Origin: Chitinophaga pinensis
Lineage (GTDB): Bacteria; Pseudomonadota; Gammaproteobacteria; Burkholderiales; SG8-41
DNA length: 51,144 bases
Direction of reading: 5' to 3'
NCBI GenBank assembly: GCA_943329075.2
Contig: CALQCM020000030.1
Span: forward strand, 1-51,144
Each line of letters begins with the position of its first letter. Positions within the stretch are counted from its first letter, which is position 1. Of this stretch, positions 1 through 7,356 are shown piece after piece. The translations under genes were made by a program, and so were the position numbers. The notes beneath the pieces were generated by a model, which was given only the letters and a program-made list of their open reading frames with translations, had not been told where the DNA came from and did not search any database.

Positions 1-392
1 ATGTTCAGATCCTGAAAATGCCGTATGTTGCGGGTGGCCAGCGTGGCGCGCCGCGCCAACGCAATGCCAGCGATCTGCGTGTCACGCATGTCCACCGATC
101 GTCCGGCCTTTTGACGTTGGGCTGCCAATAACGCTGCCTCGGTTGCTGCTGCACTGTCAAAATCCAGCACACGATGTTCCAGATCCTCTTCCAGCAACTG
201 GGCAAACGCCGCCTCTAGCACCTGCTGCCGGCGACCCTTGGGTAGCAGCGCCAGGCCGAGACGCGCCTCGAACAATGTAATGCTGGTAATCCAGACCGAT
301 TCGGCCGGCTGGCGATCAAGCCATGCGACTACCGGCACCTCAGACACTTGGCGCATCAACGCCGAGAGCACATTGGTATCGAGAATGATCAT
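1..392 (-). CDS. VapC/FitB-type PIN-domain toxin (3' end off the left edge)
   Basis: Probable ribonuclease toxin of a type II toxin-antitoxin pair. The frame begins with MIILDTNVLSALMR, the classic PIN start carrying the first catalytic Asp. It continues with an ITLFEARLGLALLP stretch (second acidic residue), a central VDMRDTQIAGIAL motif with further Asp residues, and ends at the window edge in ATRNIRHFQDLN, the usual PIN C-terminal segment. At least 130 residues are present, so only a handful are missing. The ATG overlaps the stop of the upstream antitoxin gene (ATGA), indicating translational coupling. The family is known to cleave RNA with Mg2+ held by the acidic cluster. The RNA target cannot be read from sequence. 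Confidence 0.88.
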   Translation of the reverse strand, partial: MIILDTNVLSALMRQVSEVPVVAWLDRQPAESVWITSITLFEARLGLALLPKGRRQQVLEAAFAQLLEEDLEHRVLDFDSAAATEAALLAAQRQKAGRSVDMRDTQIAGIALARRATLATRNIRHFQDLN

Positions 393-637
393 TTCCCGAA
401 TTCCGCCGACCGCACAGGTTGGCCGTGCAATTCCGGCAGATCCGCTGTAAGCCCCACTTTTTTGAAGCGTGCCGCGATGCGCGAGCCGAGGCTGGGCGCA
501 CGTTTATTCTCCTGCTTCACCACATCACGCAGGATATGCCGGACTTCCTCTTCCATGCTGCGCCCATGGCGATCGGCGCGACGTTTCAGACGTGCTTTTA
601 CGTCATCTTCCAATTGGCGAACGATAAATTGAGCCAT
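389..637 (-). CDS. VapB/FitA-type ribbon-helix-helix antitoxin
   Basis: An 82-residue antitoxin. The N-terminus (MAQFIVRQLEDDVKARLKRR, then a helix with SMEEEVRHIL) is the ribbon-helix-helix DNA-binding fold of FitA/VapB proteins. The C-terminal tail (about residues 55-82) would wrap the toxin. It precedes the PIN toxin with a four-base ATGA overlap. The start is supported by a GGAGAG Shine-Dalgarno about seven bases upstream. Members of this family repress their own promoter as a toxin-antitoxin complex, and a perfect 16-bp palindrome lies 24 bp upstream of the start. Confidence 0.88.
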   Translation of the reverse strand: MAQFIVRQLEDDVKARLKRRADRHGRSMEEEVRHILRDVVKQENKRAPSLGSRIAARFKKVGLTADLPELHGQPVRSAEFGK

Positions 638-660
638 ATGGACTCTCCATAATTTTTAAA

Positions 661-676
661 AGATATCATGATATCT
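661..676. promoter_or_regulatory. Perfect 16-bp palindrome, candidate antitoxin operator
   Basis: AGATATCATGATATCT is its own reverse complement and sits 24-39 bp upstream of the antitoxin start. On the minus strand it contains TATCAT, which could serve as a -10 box, so bound antitoxin would block the promoter. Binding of an RHH dimer to an inverted repeat is established for FitAB-like systems; its use here is inference. Confidence 0.6.
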
Positions 677-719
677 CTTTTGGACCTCTCATCGCAAGCG
701 GGGGTCTTTTCCCGGTTAG

Positions 720-738
720 GACTCTCTTTTTGAGAGTC
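720..738. repeat. Short hairpin (7-bp stem, 5-nt T loop)
   Basis: GACTCTC, five T, GAGAGTC forms a perfect small stem-loop in the gap upstream of the toxin-antitoxin operon. There is no clear U tract after it on either strand, so it is not called a terminator. Confidence 0.45.
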
Positions 739-743
739 TGACC

Positions 744-878
744 CGAATGGCACTTACTTAGGCACCGTCATCCCCGCGTAGGCGGGGATCCAGTGTTTTC
801 TCGCCGTAAGTCGCTGGATTCCCGCCTACGCGGGAATGACGAAACGTGAGGAATAAGCGCTAAAGTAAGCGCCATTCG
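744..878. repeat. Nested inverted-repeat element with dRS3-like arms
   Basis: A 135-bp element without coding capacity. Outer arms at 744-759 and 863-878 are inverted copies with 15 of 16 matches. Inside them, two 28-bp arms at 766-793 and 814-841 are inverted copies with two mismatches. Each inner arm is itself nearly palindromic around ATTCCCGC...GCGGGAAT, the layout of neisserial dRS3 repeats. A related pair lies at 19764-19844. The nested symmetry suggests a small non-autonomous mobile element or a phage integration target. Confidence 0.7.
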
Positions 879-884
879 AGCCCG

Positions 885-914
885 GTAGGGTGGGCAACTT
901 GTTACCCACCCTAC
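885..914. repeat. Inverted repeat GTAGGGTGGG
   Basis: Arms 885-898 and 901-914 are inverted copies with one mismatch (GTAGGGTGGGCAAC and its partner) separated by two bases. Such GTAGGGTGGG palindromes are commonly dispersed in proteobacterial intergenic DNA. The rest of this gap (915-1097) shows no convincing gene or signal. Confidence 0.6.
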
Positions 915-1097
915 GACACTACGGTGATACGGGCGCTTTTAGCCTTAAAACTGAAAGATGGGCCAAAAATTGTGCTCTGTTCGTCTCATGCCGGCGCGCC
1001 ATCGCGCGACATACTCTCGCCAATCCTTTCGGAGAGGGACATGGCCGGCAGCCGAAGGGGATTGATCAGGAGGCCATGTACTCCGATCCGTGAATGC

Positions 1098-1136
1098 AAA
1101 AAAACGCGCGCCGCAATTCTGTTGCGGCGCGCGTTT
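1098..1136 (-). terminator. Rho-independent terminator of the dienelactone-hydrolase gene
   Basis: A 15-bp perfect stem (1102-1116 with 1122-1136) around a five-base loop, rich in GCGC, is followed on the minus strand by seven T residues. It lies about 20 bp after the stop codon of the minus-strand gene ending at 1157. Confidence 0.85.
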
Positions 1137-1156
1137 GCTTGGGTATTGCCGGAAAC

Positions 1157-1858
1157 TCAGCCGCGCAACGTGTCGAGCAACGCAAACGCACGTTGCATCG
1201 AAAAATCATAGGTTTTCTGGTCGAAGGCCTTGGCGTTGCCGCGGATCATGTAGGCATGCTGGATGCCGGGAAAAACGTGCACTTCAGCGTTATTCATGCG
1301 CGCCGCCACGCCACGGTATTTTTCCGCGAGCTCGGCCGGCAGCTGATGGTCCTGATCACCCCAGATAAAACACATCGGCTTGGCGACGCCGTCGAGATCG
1401 GCGATGTATTCGCCCATCTGCGAACCGTGGCATGAAAATCCCGCTTCAAAACCGAGGCGCTGCGGCCCGAGGATGGCGTAGGGGCCGCCGTAACAAAAAC
1501 CTGCCGCCATCGCGCGGCCGTTGCAGCCCGGCAGCGTTTTCAGATGCGCCAGCGCATCCATCATGTCGGCCTCGCCGGCCTTGATGCACGGCAGACGCGG
1601 GCGCGCACGCTCCGAACAACGTGGATCGCCGTGCGGCAGGGGGCCGGGGATGGTGCGCCAGAACAGATCGGGCGCGGCGGCGAACACGCCGTGCGCGGCG
1701 AAGGCATCAGCCAGACCGCGCATGTCCTTGTCGACGCCCTGCACGGCCGAGGCGATGACGATGCCCGGCGCCTTGCTCGCGTTGTCCGGAATGGCGACGT
1801 AGCAGTCGAACTCGCCGCCACCGTCGCGCGAACGGATTTTGATGTCTTGCTGTTGCAT
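1157..1858 (-). CDS. Dienelactone hydrolase family protein
   Basis: A 233-residue alpha/beta hydrolase of the DLH family, close to the usual length and probably cytoplasmic. The catalytic triad is visible: Cys122 in GFCYGG, Asp170 in WGDQDH and His201 in GIQHAY. Arg68 in DLFWR matches the substrate-anion arginine of the ClcD family. The conserved Glu of the ClcD QEIFG motif is absent: the aligned stretch reads SAVQG, with Ala38 in its place. DLHs classically open dienelactone in chlorocatechol degradation. Without that Glu and without chlorocatechol genes nearby, another ester or lactone substrate is likely. It is monocistronic, divergent from nnrS, and ends in a strong terminator. Confidence 0.85.
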   Translation of the reverse strand: MQQQDIKIRSRDGGGEFDCYVAIPDNASKAPGIVIASAVQGVDKDMRGLADAFAAHGVFAAAPDLFWRTIPGPLPHGDPRCSERARPRLPCIKAGEADMMDALAHLKTLPGCNGRAMAAGFCYGGPYAILGPQRLGFEAGFSCHGSQMGEYIADLDGVAKPMCFIWGDQDHQLPAELAEKYRGVAARMNNAEVHVFPGIQHAYMIRGNAKAFDQKTYDFSMQRAFALLDTLRG

Positions 1859-2010
1859 GCATTGCTCCTTGAAGAACGTTTTTCAGATCTGACCGGGCGC
1901 CAAGGTTAGCAGACTGGCGGCATGCCTTCCGCGCCGGCGAAATCCGCCGCAACAAGACGCAAGGTGCCGGTTGCTTGAGGCAGATCAAGGCACGGCCATG
2001 CCGGCCCTAT

Positions 2011-2033
2011 AAGATGTATCTTGTTTATATCTT
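2011..2033. promoter_or_regulatory. Candidate NsrR operator upstream of nnrS
   Basis: The 23-bp imperfect inverted repeat begins AAGATGTATCT and ends GTTTATATCTT. The left arm differs by one base from the NsrR half-site AAGATGYATTT known from enterobacteria; the right arm is weaker. It lies 38 bp upstream of the nnrS start, where a repressor would cover a promoter, and nsrR itself is the next gene. Confidence 0.6.
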
Positions 2034-2070
2034 TTAATCCGACGTAGCCCGCCAAAGAAACCGCATATCC

Positions 2071-3252
2071 ATGTCTGAAGAACCGTTGCCACACGCGCCC
2101 GTATCTCCATTTGCACTCTGGAACCTCGGCTTCCGCCCGCTGTATCTGGCGGCCGCCACGTTCGCCGCGATCGCCATGGGGGTCTGGACCGCACAGGTGG
2201 CGGGCTGGATAGCGGGCGTTCACTATCTGTCGAACCCTTACTGGCATGCGCATGAAATGATTTTCGGTTATGCGCTGGCGGTGATCGCAGGATTTTTGCT
2301 CACGGCGGTACGCAACTGGACGGGACTACCGACGCCCGCAGGCGGGCGCCTCGCCGCCATCGTCGCACTGTGGCTGGCAGGGCGCATTTTTCTGGCGACG
2401 CCCTGGCCGCTGCTGTCGCTGGCCGCGGACCTCGCTTTTGCGCTGGCCGTCGCCATCGGTATCGGCGTGCCGCTGGTGCGCAGCAAAAACTTGCGCAATC
2501 TGTTTTTCATTTTGCTCATCGCCATCCTCTGTGGCGCCAACACCGCCTTTCATCTGGCCATGCGCGGCGATCTTGCGCTGCCGGTGCGCGACATGCTGCA
2601 ACTCGCGCTCAATGTCATTGCCTTCATCATGGCGCTGATGGCCGGACGCGTGGTGCCCATGTTTACCGCGAATGGCGTACCCGGCACGCAACCGTCGCGC
2701 CGCCGCTGGCTCGAAATTCTCGCTCTGGCCAGTCTCGTTGCATTGGCGCTGGCCGATCTGGCACGGCCCGCGCCATGGATCGTCGTCGCCATTGCCGCCA
2801 TCGCCGCGATGGCGCACGCGTGGCGGCTCGCGCTGTGGCAACCGCTACGCACCTTGTGCAATCCCATCGTCTGGATACTGCACGCCGCCTATGCGTGGCT
2901 TGTGATCTATCTCGCCCTGCGTGCGTTGGGCGCGGCGGGCGTGGTCCCGCCCGGCATCGCAGTGCACGCGCTGACCGTCGGCACCCTTGGTGGACTCACG
3001 CTCGGCATGATGACGCGCACGGCGCGCGGGCACACCGGCCGCCCACTGGTTGCCGGCGCTGCGGAAATCGGCTGTTACGTCCTCATCAATCTCGCCGCAT
3101 TGGCGCGCGTTGCGTTGCCGCTGGCACTGCCATCGCTGCAACACGAGACCGTTGTCGCATCGGGCCTGTTGTGGGTCGCCGCCTTTGCCCTGTTCGTCGG
3201 CCGTTACTGGCCGGTACTAACGCGCGTGCGCGCCGACGGCCGCCCCGGCTAG
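2071..3252 (+). CDS. nnrS: NnrS family haem/copper membrane protein
   Basis: A 393-residue polytopic inner-membrane protein with about twelve hydrophobic segments. It opens with the NnrS signature: FALWNLGFRPLYLAAA, then NPYWHAHEMIFGYALAVIAGFLLTAV, whose His residues are conserved. A second conserved His/Arg-rich motif, MMTRTARGHTGRPL, appears around residues 313-326. NnrS proteins contain haem and copper and protect against nitrosative stress, probably by limiting iron-nitrosyl formation; their chemistry is incompletely known. An NsrR-like operator lies upstream and the NsrR gene follows 136 bp downstream, so nitric-oxide-induced expression is likely. Confidence 0.92.
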   Translation: MSEEPLPHAPVSPFALWNLGFRPLYLAAATFAAIAMGVWTAQVAGWIAGVHYLSNPYWHAHEMIFGYALAVIAGFLLTAVRNWTGLPTPAGGRLAAIVALWLAGRIFLATPWPLLSLAADLAFALAVAIGIGVPLVRSKNLRNLFFILLIAILCGANTAFHLAMRGDLALPVRDMLQLALNVIAFIMALMAGRVVPMFTANGVPGTQPSRRRWLEILALASLVALALADLARPAPWIVVAIAAIAAMAHAWRLALWQPLRTLCNPIVWILHAAYAWLVIYLALRALGAAGVVPPGIAVHALTVGTLGGLTLGMMTRTARGHTGRPLVAGAAEIGCYVLINLAALARVALPLALPSLQHETVVASGLLWVAAFALFVGRYWPVLTRVRADGRPG

Positions 3253-3388
3253 TTCAGGCCGCAATTGCAACGATGGCGAAACCGCATTGGCACCGCAATG
3301 GTGCGCGGATCCAGAACAAAACCCGGCTCTGATCTGCTATTCTTTATTCCGCTCATTCAGTCAGATTCAATTCTGCGGAAATACTGAT

Positions 3389-3859
3389 ATGCGTCTCACC
3401 AGCTTCACCGACTACAGTTTGCGTGTACTGATGTATCTCGCGGTGCGCACCGATAAAAACGTCACCATCAGCGAGATCGCCACCGCTTTCCGGATTTCCG
3501 AAAACCATCTGATGAAGGTGGTGCATTTTCTCGGCAAGGCCGAATTATTGACCAGCAAGCGCGGCAAGAACGGCGGTCTGGCCCTGAGCCGCCCGGCCAG
3601 CGAGATCCGCCTCGGCCAGGTCGTGCGGACAACCGAAGCGAAGACCATTCCGATCGAATGTTTTGACCGCCACACCAACAAATGCGTGATTACGCCGGTC
3701 TGCCAGTTAAAGGGTGCGCTGTTGGCTGCGGTCCGCGCTTTTAACGAAACGCTCGACCGCTACACGCTGGCCGATGTAACCGGCAATCAGCAGGCCCTCG
3801 CAAAAATTCTGTTTTTCGAAACGAAGCCGCGCCGCGCCGGCCGCGCGCGCGCGGCCTGA
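3389..3859 (+). CDS. nsrR: Rrf2-family [Fe-S] repressor, NsrR-like
   Basis: A 156-residue cytoplasmic transcription factor. Residues 1-60 form the Rrf2 winged helix (MRLTSFTDYSLRVLMYLA, ISENHLMKVVHFL, KRGKNGGLAL). Three Cys at about 91, 99 and 105 (ECF...NKC...PVC) match the NsrR cluster ligands, so a nitric-oxide-sensitive Fe-S cluster is expected. The frame is open further upstream, but the ATG at 3389 gives the canonical Rrf2 N-terminus and has GGAA eight bases before it. Its position after nnrS and the operator-like site at 2011-2033 support the NsrR name over IscR or other Rrf2 members. A basic, Ala/Arg-rich tail ends the protein. Confidence 0.9.
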   Translation: MRLTSFTDYSLRVLMYLAVRTDKNVTISEIATAFRISENHLMKVVHFLGKAELLTSKRGKNGGLALSRPASEIRLGQVVRTTEAKTIPIECFDRHTNKCVITPVCQLKGALLAAVRAFNETLDRYTLADVTGNQQALAKILFFETKPRRAGRARAA

Positions 3860-3903
3860 CACCCGCCTGATCTTACGGAGCCAGGTGTAAAGACGCCGGC
3901 ACG

Positions 3904-4179
3904 TCAGCGCCGCGCGAACACGCCGTCGCGCCCCATCATCCAGCGCAGCGGATCGAGCCGTATCACCGCGGCGCCCTGCAACTTGATGCCCTCAAAGGCC
4001 TTGACCAGGCGCGCCAGACACTTCGGGTCAGCGGTATGCACAAAGGCGAGTTTGTAATCAACCACCGGCGTCGGGTCGCAAATCATCACGTCGCTGACCT
4101 CACCATGCTCGGCACAGCGTGCTGCAACGATGCGCTTGAGCTCGGATTCGTCGAGTTTGTTGATATCGAGTTTGATCAT
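3904..4179 (-). CDS. Small hypothetical protein, possible ferredoxin-like/RRM-type fold
   Basis: A 91-residue protein beginning MIKLDINKLDESELKRIV. The frame extends to 4275, but the ATG at 4179 has a GAGGCG element upstream and starts the conserved-looking part. The pattern of a helix (SELKRIVAARCAEHG), strand (VSDVMICD), loop, strand (YKLAFVHTA), helix (CLARLVKAFEGIK) and strand (AAVIRLDP) resembles a beta-alpha-beta ferredoxin-like or RNA-recognition fold. No catalytic motif or signal peptide is seen. Function is unknown. It lies downstream of the Bug gene on the same strand, 143 bp away and beyond a hairpin. Confidence 0.6.
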   Translation of the reverse strand: MIKLDINKLDESELKRIVAARCAEHGEVSDVMICDPTPVVDYKLAFVHTADPKCLARLVKAFEGIKLQGAAVIRLDPLRWMMGRDGVFARR

Positions 4180-4287
4180 GGTGGCGCCTCGCAACAGCGG
4201 TATCGACTGCAGGGCCGCGGCGAAACATTCGCCAGCGACGGCCGCGGCACAAAGTTCCGCGTATCCAGCAGTCATTACGACCGTTGC

Positions 4288-4304
4288 CGCCTAAACTTTA
4301 GGCG
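4288..4304. repeat. 17-bp hairpin after the Bug gene
   Basis: CGCCTAAA, C, TTTAGGCG forms a perfect 8-bp stem in the 47-bp gap between the stop of the minus-strand Bug gene at 4323 and the open frame of the small gene. It could attenuate transcription; there is no strong U tract. Confidence 0.4.
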
Positions 4305-4322
4305 CCGGCCCGCACGTCGGGA

Positions 4323-5294
4323 TCAATCGACCTTGAAACCACCCATGCCGCGCGCCAACTCGTTGAATTTCGCCGCTTCGCGCGCGATGAACTGACCCAG
4401 TTGTTCCGGCGTGCTGCCGCGCAATTCGGTGCCGTCAGCGCTGAGCGTTGCGACAATCTCGCGGTCCTGCGTCGCCGTCACCACCGCCTCACGCAAACGC
4501 GCGATGATGGTTTTCGGCGTGTCACGCGGCACCAGCAGGCAGTGCCACTGCGTAAAGTGGTAATTCGGCACGCCGCCCTCCTGGATCGAGGACACATCGG
4601 GAAACGCCGGCGAACGCTTCGCCGAAGTCACGCCGAGCACCTTCAGCTTGCCGGTCTTTACCATCGGCATCAGCGTCGGGCCGAAAAACGAATAGGCGAT
4701 CGCACCCGAGGTGATGTCGGTCATCGCCGCCGGGATGCCCTTGTAGCTGATGTGCACGACTTTGGTTTTCGCATAGGCGTTGAGCATCTCGCCGGCGAAA
4801 TGCTGGGCCGAACCGACACCGGTCGAGCCGTAATTGAAAGCGCCGGGTTTGGCGCGCAGCAGCGCAATCAGTTCCGGCACCGATTGCACCGGCAGCGACG
4901 GCGACGCATACAGAAAGAGCGGGAATTCGGTGAACAGTGACACCGGTGCAAAATCCTTCGCAATGTCGTAGGGCAGATCCTTGCGAATCGCCGCGTTGGT
5001 GACATGCGCGCTGATCGCAAACAGCAGCGTGTAGCCGTTGGGCGCGGCCTTCGCCACAATATCGGTGCCGATGATGCCGTTGGCGCCCGCGCGGTTGTCG
5101 ACCACCACCTGCTGCGAAAATAATTCGGAAAGCTTTTTCGCCAGAATACGGCCGTAGACATCGGCGCCGCCGCCCGGTGCGAACGGCGCGACCATGCGGA
5201 TCGGCCGCTCCGGATATTGTTCGGCCGCAACGGCACCGCTGACCGCCATTATTGCCAACAGCAACGTGCCCGCCCGCATGCGCTTCGGCATCAT
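4323..5294 (-). CDS. Bug/TctC family periplasmic substrate-binding protein
   Basis: A 323-residue exported binding protein of the tripartite tricarboxylate transporter (TTT) family. A signal peptide (MMPKRMRAGTLLLAIMAVSG, cut near AVAA) is followed by YPERPIRMVAPFAPGGGADV, the Bug ligand-loop signature, and by VVVDNRAGANGIIGTDIVAK, typical of the first lobe. The HISYKGIPAAMTDITSG motif marks the second lobe. The family binds small carboxylates. No tctA/tctB membrane genes are in the window. Its ATG overlaps the stop of the SnoaL-like gene upstream (ATGA), so the two are co-translated and probably act on related compounds. The ligand is unknown. Confidence 0.9.
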   Translation of the reverse strand: MMPKRMRAGTLLLAIMAVSGAVAAEQYPERPIRMVAPFAPGGGADVYGRILAKKLSELFSQQVVVDNRAGANGIIGTDIVAKAAPNGYTLLFAISAHVTNAAIRKDLPYDIAKDFAPVSLFTEFPLFLYASPSLPVQSVPELIALLRAKPGAFNYGSTGVGSAQHFAGEMLNAYAKTKVVHISYKGIPAAMTDITSGAIAYSFFGPTLMPMVKTGKLKVLGVTSAKRSPAFPDVSSIQEGGVPNYHFTQWHCLLVPRDTPKTIIARLREAVVTATQDREIVATLSADGTELRGSTPEQLGQFIAREAAKFNELARGMGGFKVD

Positions 5295-6247
5295 TCCCCT
5301 CCCCGGTTTTTCGGCATCGCGTCGATCAACTGCGTCGCTCCCAGGTGCAACAGCATGGCGAGCCCGTCGGCGTAATACCAGCTGTCGGTCCAGCGTCCGT
5401 CATTGAATTGCATGATGCCGACTTCGGCCATCTCGACGAAGCGTCCGGTCGGCGCCAGCCCGTAGAAACTCGCTGTGTTGTGGCCGCGCAGATTGAACAG
5501 CATCCACACGCGGTCGCCTTCGGCGATGAGTCCGGTGATCTGGTCGAGGCGGTCGGGAAACGCCGAGGTCGGGTCGAATTTCTCAACGCCGTTGGCCTCG
5601 GCGTAATCGCGCATATGCTGCATGCCCCAGTGGCGCAGCTTGTGGTGTGCGCGGTCCGCGAGCGGCGGCGGCATGGTCTTCGAGCGCGCGATGGCGATCT
5701 TGTGGTCGCGCTCGCCGCTTGGCGGCCCGGCCTGCAGTTTCTGCACCAGTGCCTCCGCATACTCGCCGCCCTGCGGCGGCGCCGGCATGCCGCGCGTGCC
5801 GTCGCTGCGCGGCGGCAGATTGACGCCAAGCTGCCGCAACACACCCACCTCATCGGCCATGAACCAGCCTTCGATGATTTTCCCGTCCGCAAGGCGGAAC
5901 ACGCCGATTTCCCAGATGTCGATTTTTTTGCCGGTCGGCGCAATACCAAACAGATGGCCGCGGTGCGTGCCCTTGAGGCGCCAGATCATGCCGACGCGGT
6001 CGCCTTCGGCGATGATTTCCTCGATCACATCCTCACGATCAGGAAATGCGCCGCGCAGCCCGTGCCCGGTTTGCGGAAAATCCTGGCCGAGTGCATTGGC
6101 GGCCAGATTGGCCATGCCGCCGCGCAAGCGCTGGTAGTCCGGCGACAGGATCTCGCGCATTACGGCCGCTTCGTCCGGCGTGCCCTGACATTCTTTGAAG
6201 CTGCGCACGATTTTTTTATTGCGTTCGAGTTCCGCCGTCGCTGCCAT
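5291..6247 (-). CDS. Tandem SnoaL-like (NTF2-fold) protein
   Basis: A 318-residue protein built of two SnoaL-like domains. The first half (about residues 1-130) has GDRVGMIWRLKGTHRGHLFGIAPTGKKIDIWEIGVFRLADGKIIEGW. The second half (about 195-310) repeats the pattern with GDRVWMLFNLRGHNTASFYGLAPTGRFVEMAEVGIMQFNDGRWTDSW. That strand order is diagnostic of the ester-cyclase/polyketide-cyclase group. There is no signal peptide, so it is cytoplasmic. The start at 6247 has GGGGG about seven bases upstream. It is sandwiched between two Bug genes, 30 bp after one and overlapping the next, which suggests a role in handling the compound those proteins capture. The reaction cannot be named from sequence. 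Confidence 0.8.
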   Translation of the reverse strand: MAATAELERNKKIVRSFKECQGTPDEAAVMREILSPDYQRLRGGMANLAANALGQDFPQTGHGLRGAFPDREDVIEEIIAEGDRVGMIWRLKGTHRGHLFGIAPTGKKIDIWEIGVFRLADGKIIEGWFMADEVGVLRQLGVNLPPRSDGTRGMPAPPQGGEYAEALVQKLQAGPPSGERDHKIAIARSKTMPPPLADRAHHKLRHWGMQHMRDYAEANGVEKFDPTSAFPDRLDQITGLIAEGDRVWMLFNLRGHNTASFYGLAPTGRFVEMAEVGIMQFNDGRWTDSWYYADGLAMLLHLGATQLIDAMPKNRGGE

Positions 6248-6277
6248 TTACAGCCCCCTGAAAAGAATTGTTCCGCG

Positions 6278-7234
6278 CTACTCCGCGCGTATGCCGGCGT
6301 CGCGGATGACCTTGCCCCACTTCACCGTTTCAACCTGCACCACCGCCGCGAATTCGTTGGGCGTACCGCCTACCGTTTCAACGCCGATGCCGGCAAAGCG
6401 CTCGCGGACCTCGCCACGTAACAGCACGCGGCCGATTTCGGCATTAAGTTTTGCAATCACCGGCGCCGGCGTCTTCGCCGGTGCAAACACGCCGTAAATC
6501 GACACCGCCTCAAAACCGGGCAGGCCTGTCGCCGCTACCGTCGGCAATTCGGGATACAGCGGCGACTGCTGTGCGCTGGTGATCGCCAGCCCGCGCAGCT
6601 TGCCCGACTTCACATGCGGCCCCGCCGATGGCGCGTTCGGAAACATCAGCTGCAACTGCCCGCCGATGACGTCGTTCAATGCCGGCGCCGTGCCTTTGTA
6701 GGGAATATGCGTGATATCGACATGCGCCATCGACTTGAACAATTCAGCCGCCAGATGATTCGCCGCGCCGAGTGAACTCGAACCGTAATTGAGTGCGCCA
6801 GGTCGCGCGCGCGCGAGCAGAATCAATTCCCGTACCGATTTCACCGGTACCGACGGATACACCACCAGCAGGTTCGGCCCGCGGTTGGTCCAGATCACCG
6901 GTGCAAAATCGCGCGCGAGATCGAACGGCACGTTGTCGCGAAAAAACGGCAGCAGCCACAGACTCGCACCATAGAGTATCAGCGTGTAGCCATCGGGCGT
7001 TGCCCTCGCCACCGTCTGCGCGGCGATCACACCACTGGCCTGCCCCATATTCTCGACGATGAACTGCTGGCCGAGCGCCGCCCCCAGCGGCTGCGCGATG
7101 ATGCGTGTGGCGATGTCGTTGCTGCCGCCGGCTTCAGCCGTGACGATGCGTACGGTGCGCACCGGATAATCCTGAGCGACAGTAGTACTGCTCACCACGA
7201 GCGCGGCGACTATATACGCTTGGTGAAACCGCAT
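6278..7234 (-). CDS. Bug/TctC family periplasmic substrate-binding protein
   Basis: A 318-residue exported binding protein with a signal peptide of about 20 residues (MRFHQAYIVAALVVSSTTVA) and mature start QDYPVRTVRIVTAEAGGSND. The usual RPGAGG-type loop is altered to NMGQASGVIAAQTVARA, and the ligand-facing loop reads TAEAGGSND rather than PFAPGGGAD, so its ligand may differ from that of the Bug at 4323. The second-lobe HIPYKGTAPALNDVIGGQ motif is intact. GAGGT precedes the ATG by five bases. It is first of three tightly packed minus-strand genes (Bug, SnoaL-like, Bug). Confidence 0.9.
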   Translation of the reverse strand: MRFHQAYIVAALVVSSTTVAQDYPVRTVRIVTAEAGGSNDIATRIIAQPLGAALGQQFIVENMGQASGVIAAQTVARATPDGYTLILYGASLWLLPFFRDNVPFDLARDFAPVIWTNRGPNLLVVYPSVPVKSVRELILLARARPGALNYGSSSLGAANHLAAELFKSMAHVDITHIPYKGTAPALNDVIGGQLQLMFPNAPSAGPHVKSGKLRGLAITSAQQSPLYPELPTVAATGLPGFEAVSIYGVFAPAKTPAPVIAKLNAEIGRVLLRGEVRERFAGIGVETVGGTPNEFAAVVQVETVKWGKVIRDAGIRAE

Positions 7235-7284
7235 CGCTTACCTCGCTGAAATTGCATGAATTTGGTGCGCGCTGCTCTTGTGGC

Positions 7285-7352
7285 GCAGGCGACTCGCCTG
7301 CGGGAAACACCAAGCCTTCATTTCAAATCCAACGCAAGGTGAGTCGCCTGCA
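7285..7352. repeat. GCAGGCGACTCGCCTGC repeat pair
   Basis: A 17-bp palindrome at 7285-7301 and a partial copy near 7340-7352 (GAGTCGCCTGCA) lie in the gap between the Bug gene and the exported propeller gene. The same core appears in the longer inverted repeat at 8601-8666, so this repeat family flanks the propeller gene on both sides. Confidence 0.55.
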
Positions 7353-7356
7353 CCAC

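Noticed and set aside
1..205. 66-residue minus-strand frame at the left edge
   Set aside because: Out of frame with the PIN toxin that covers the same DNA.
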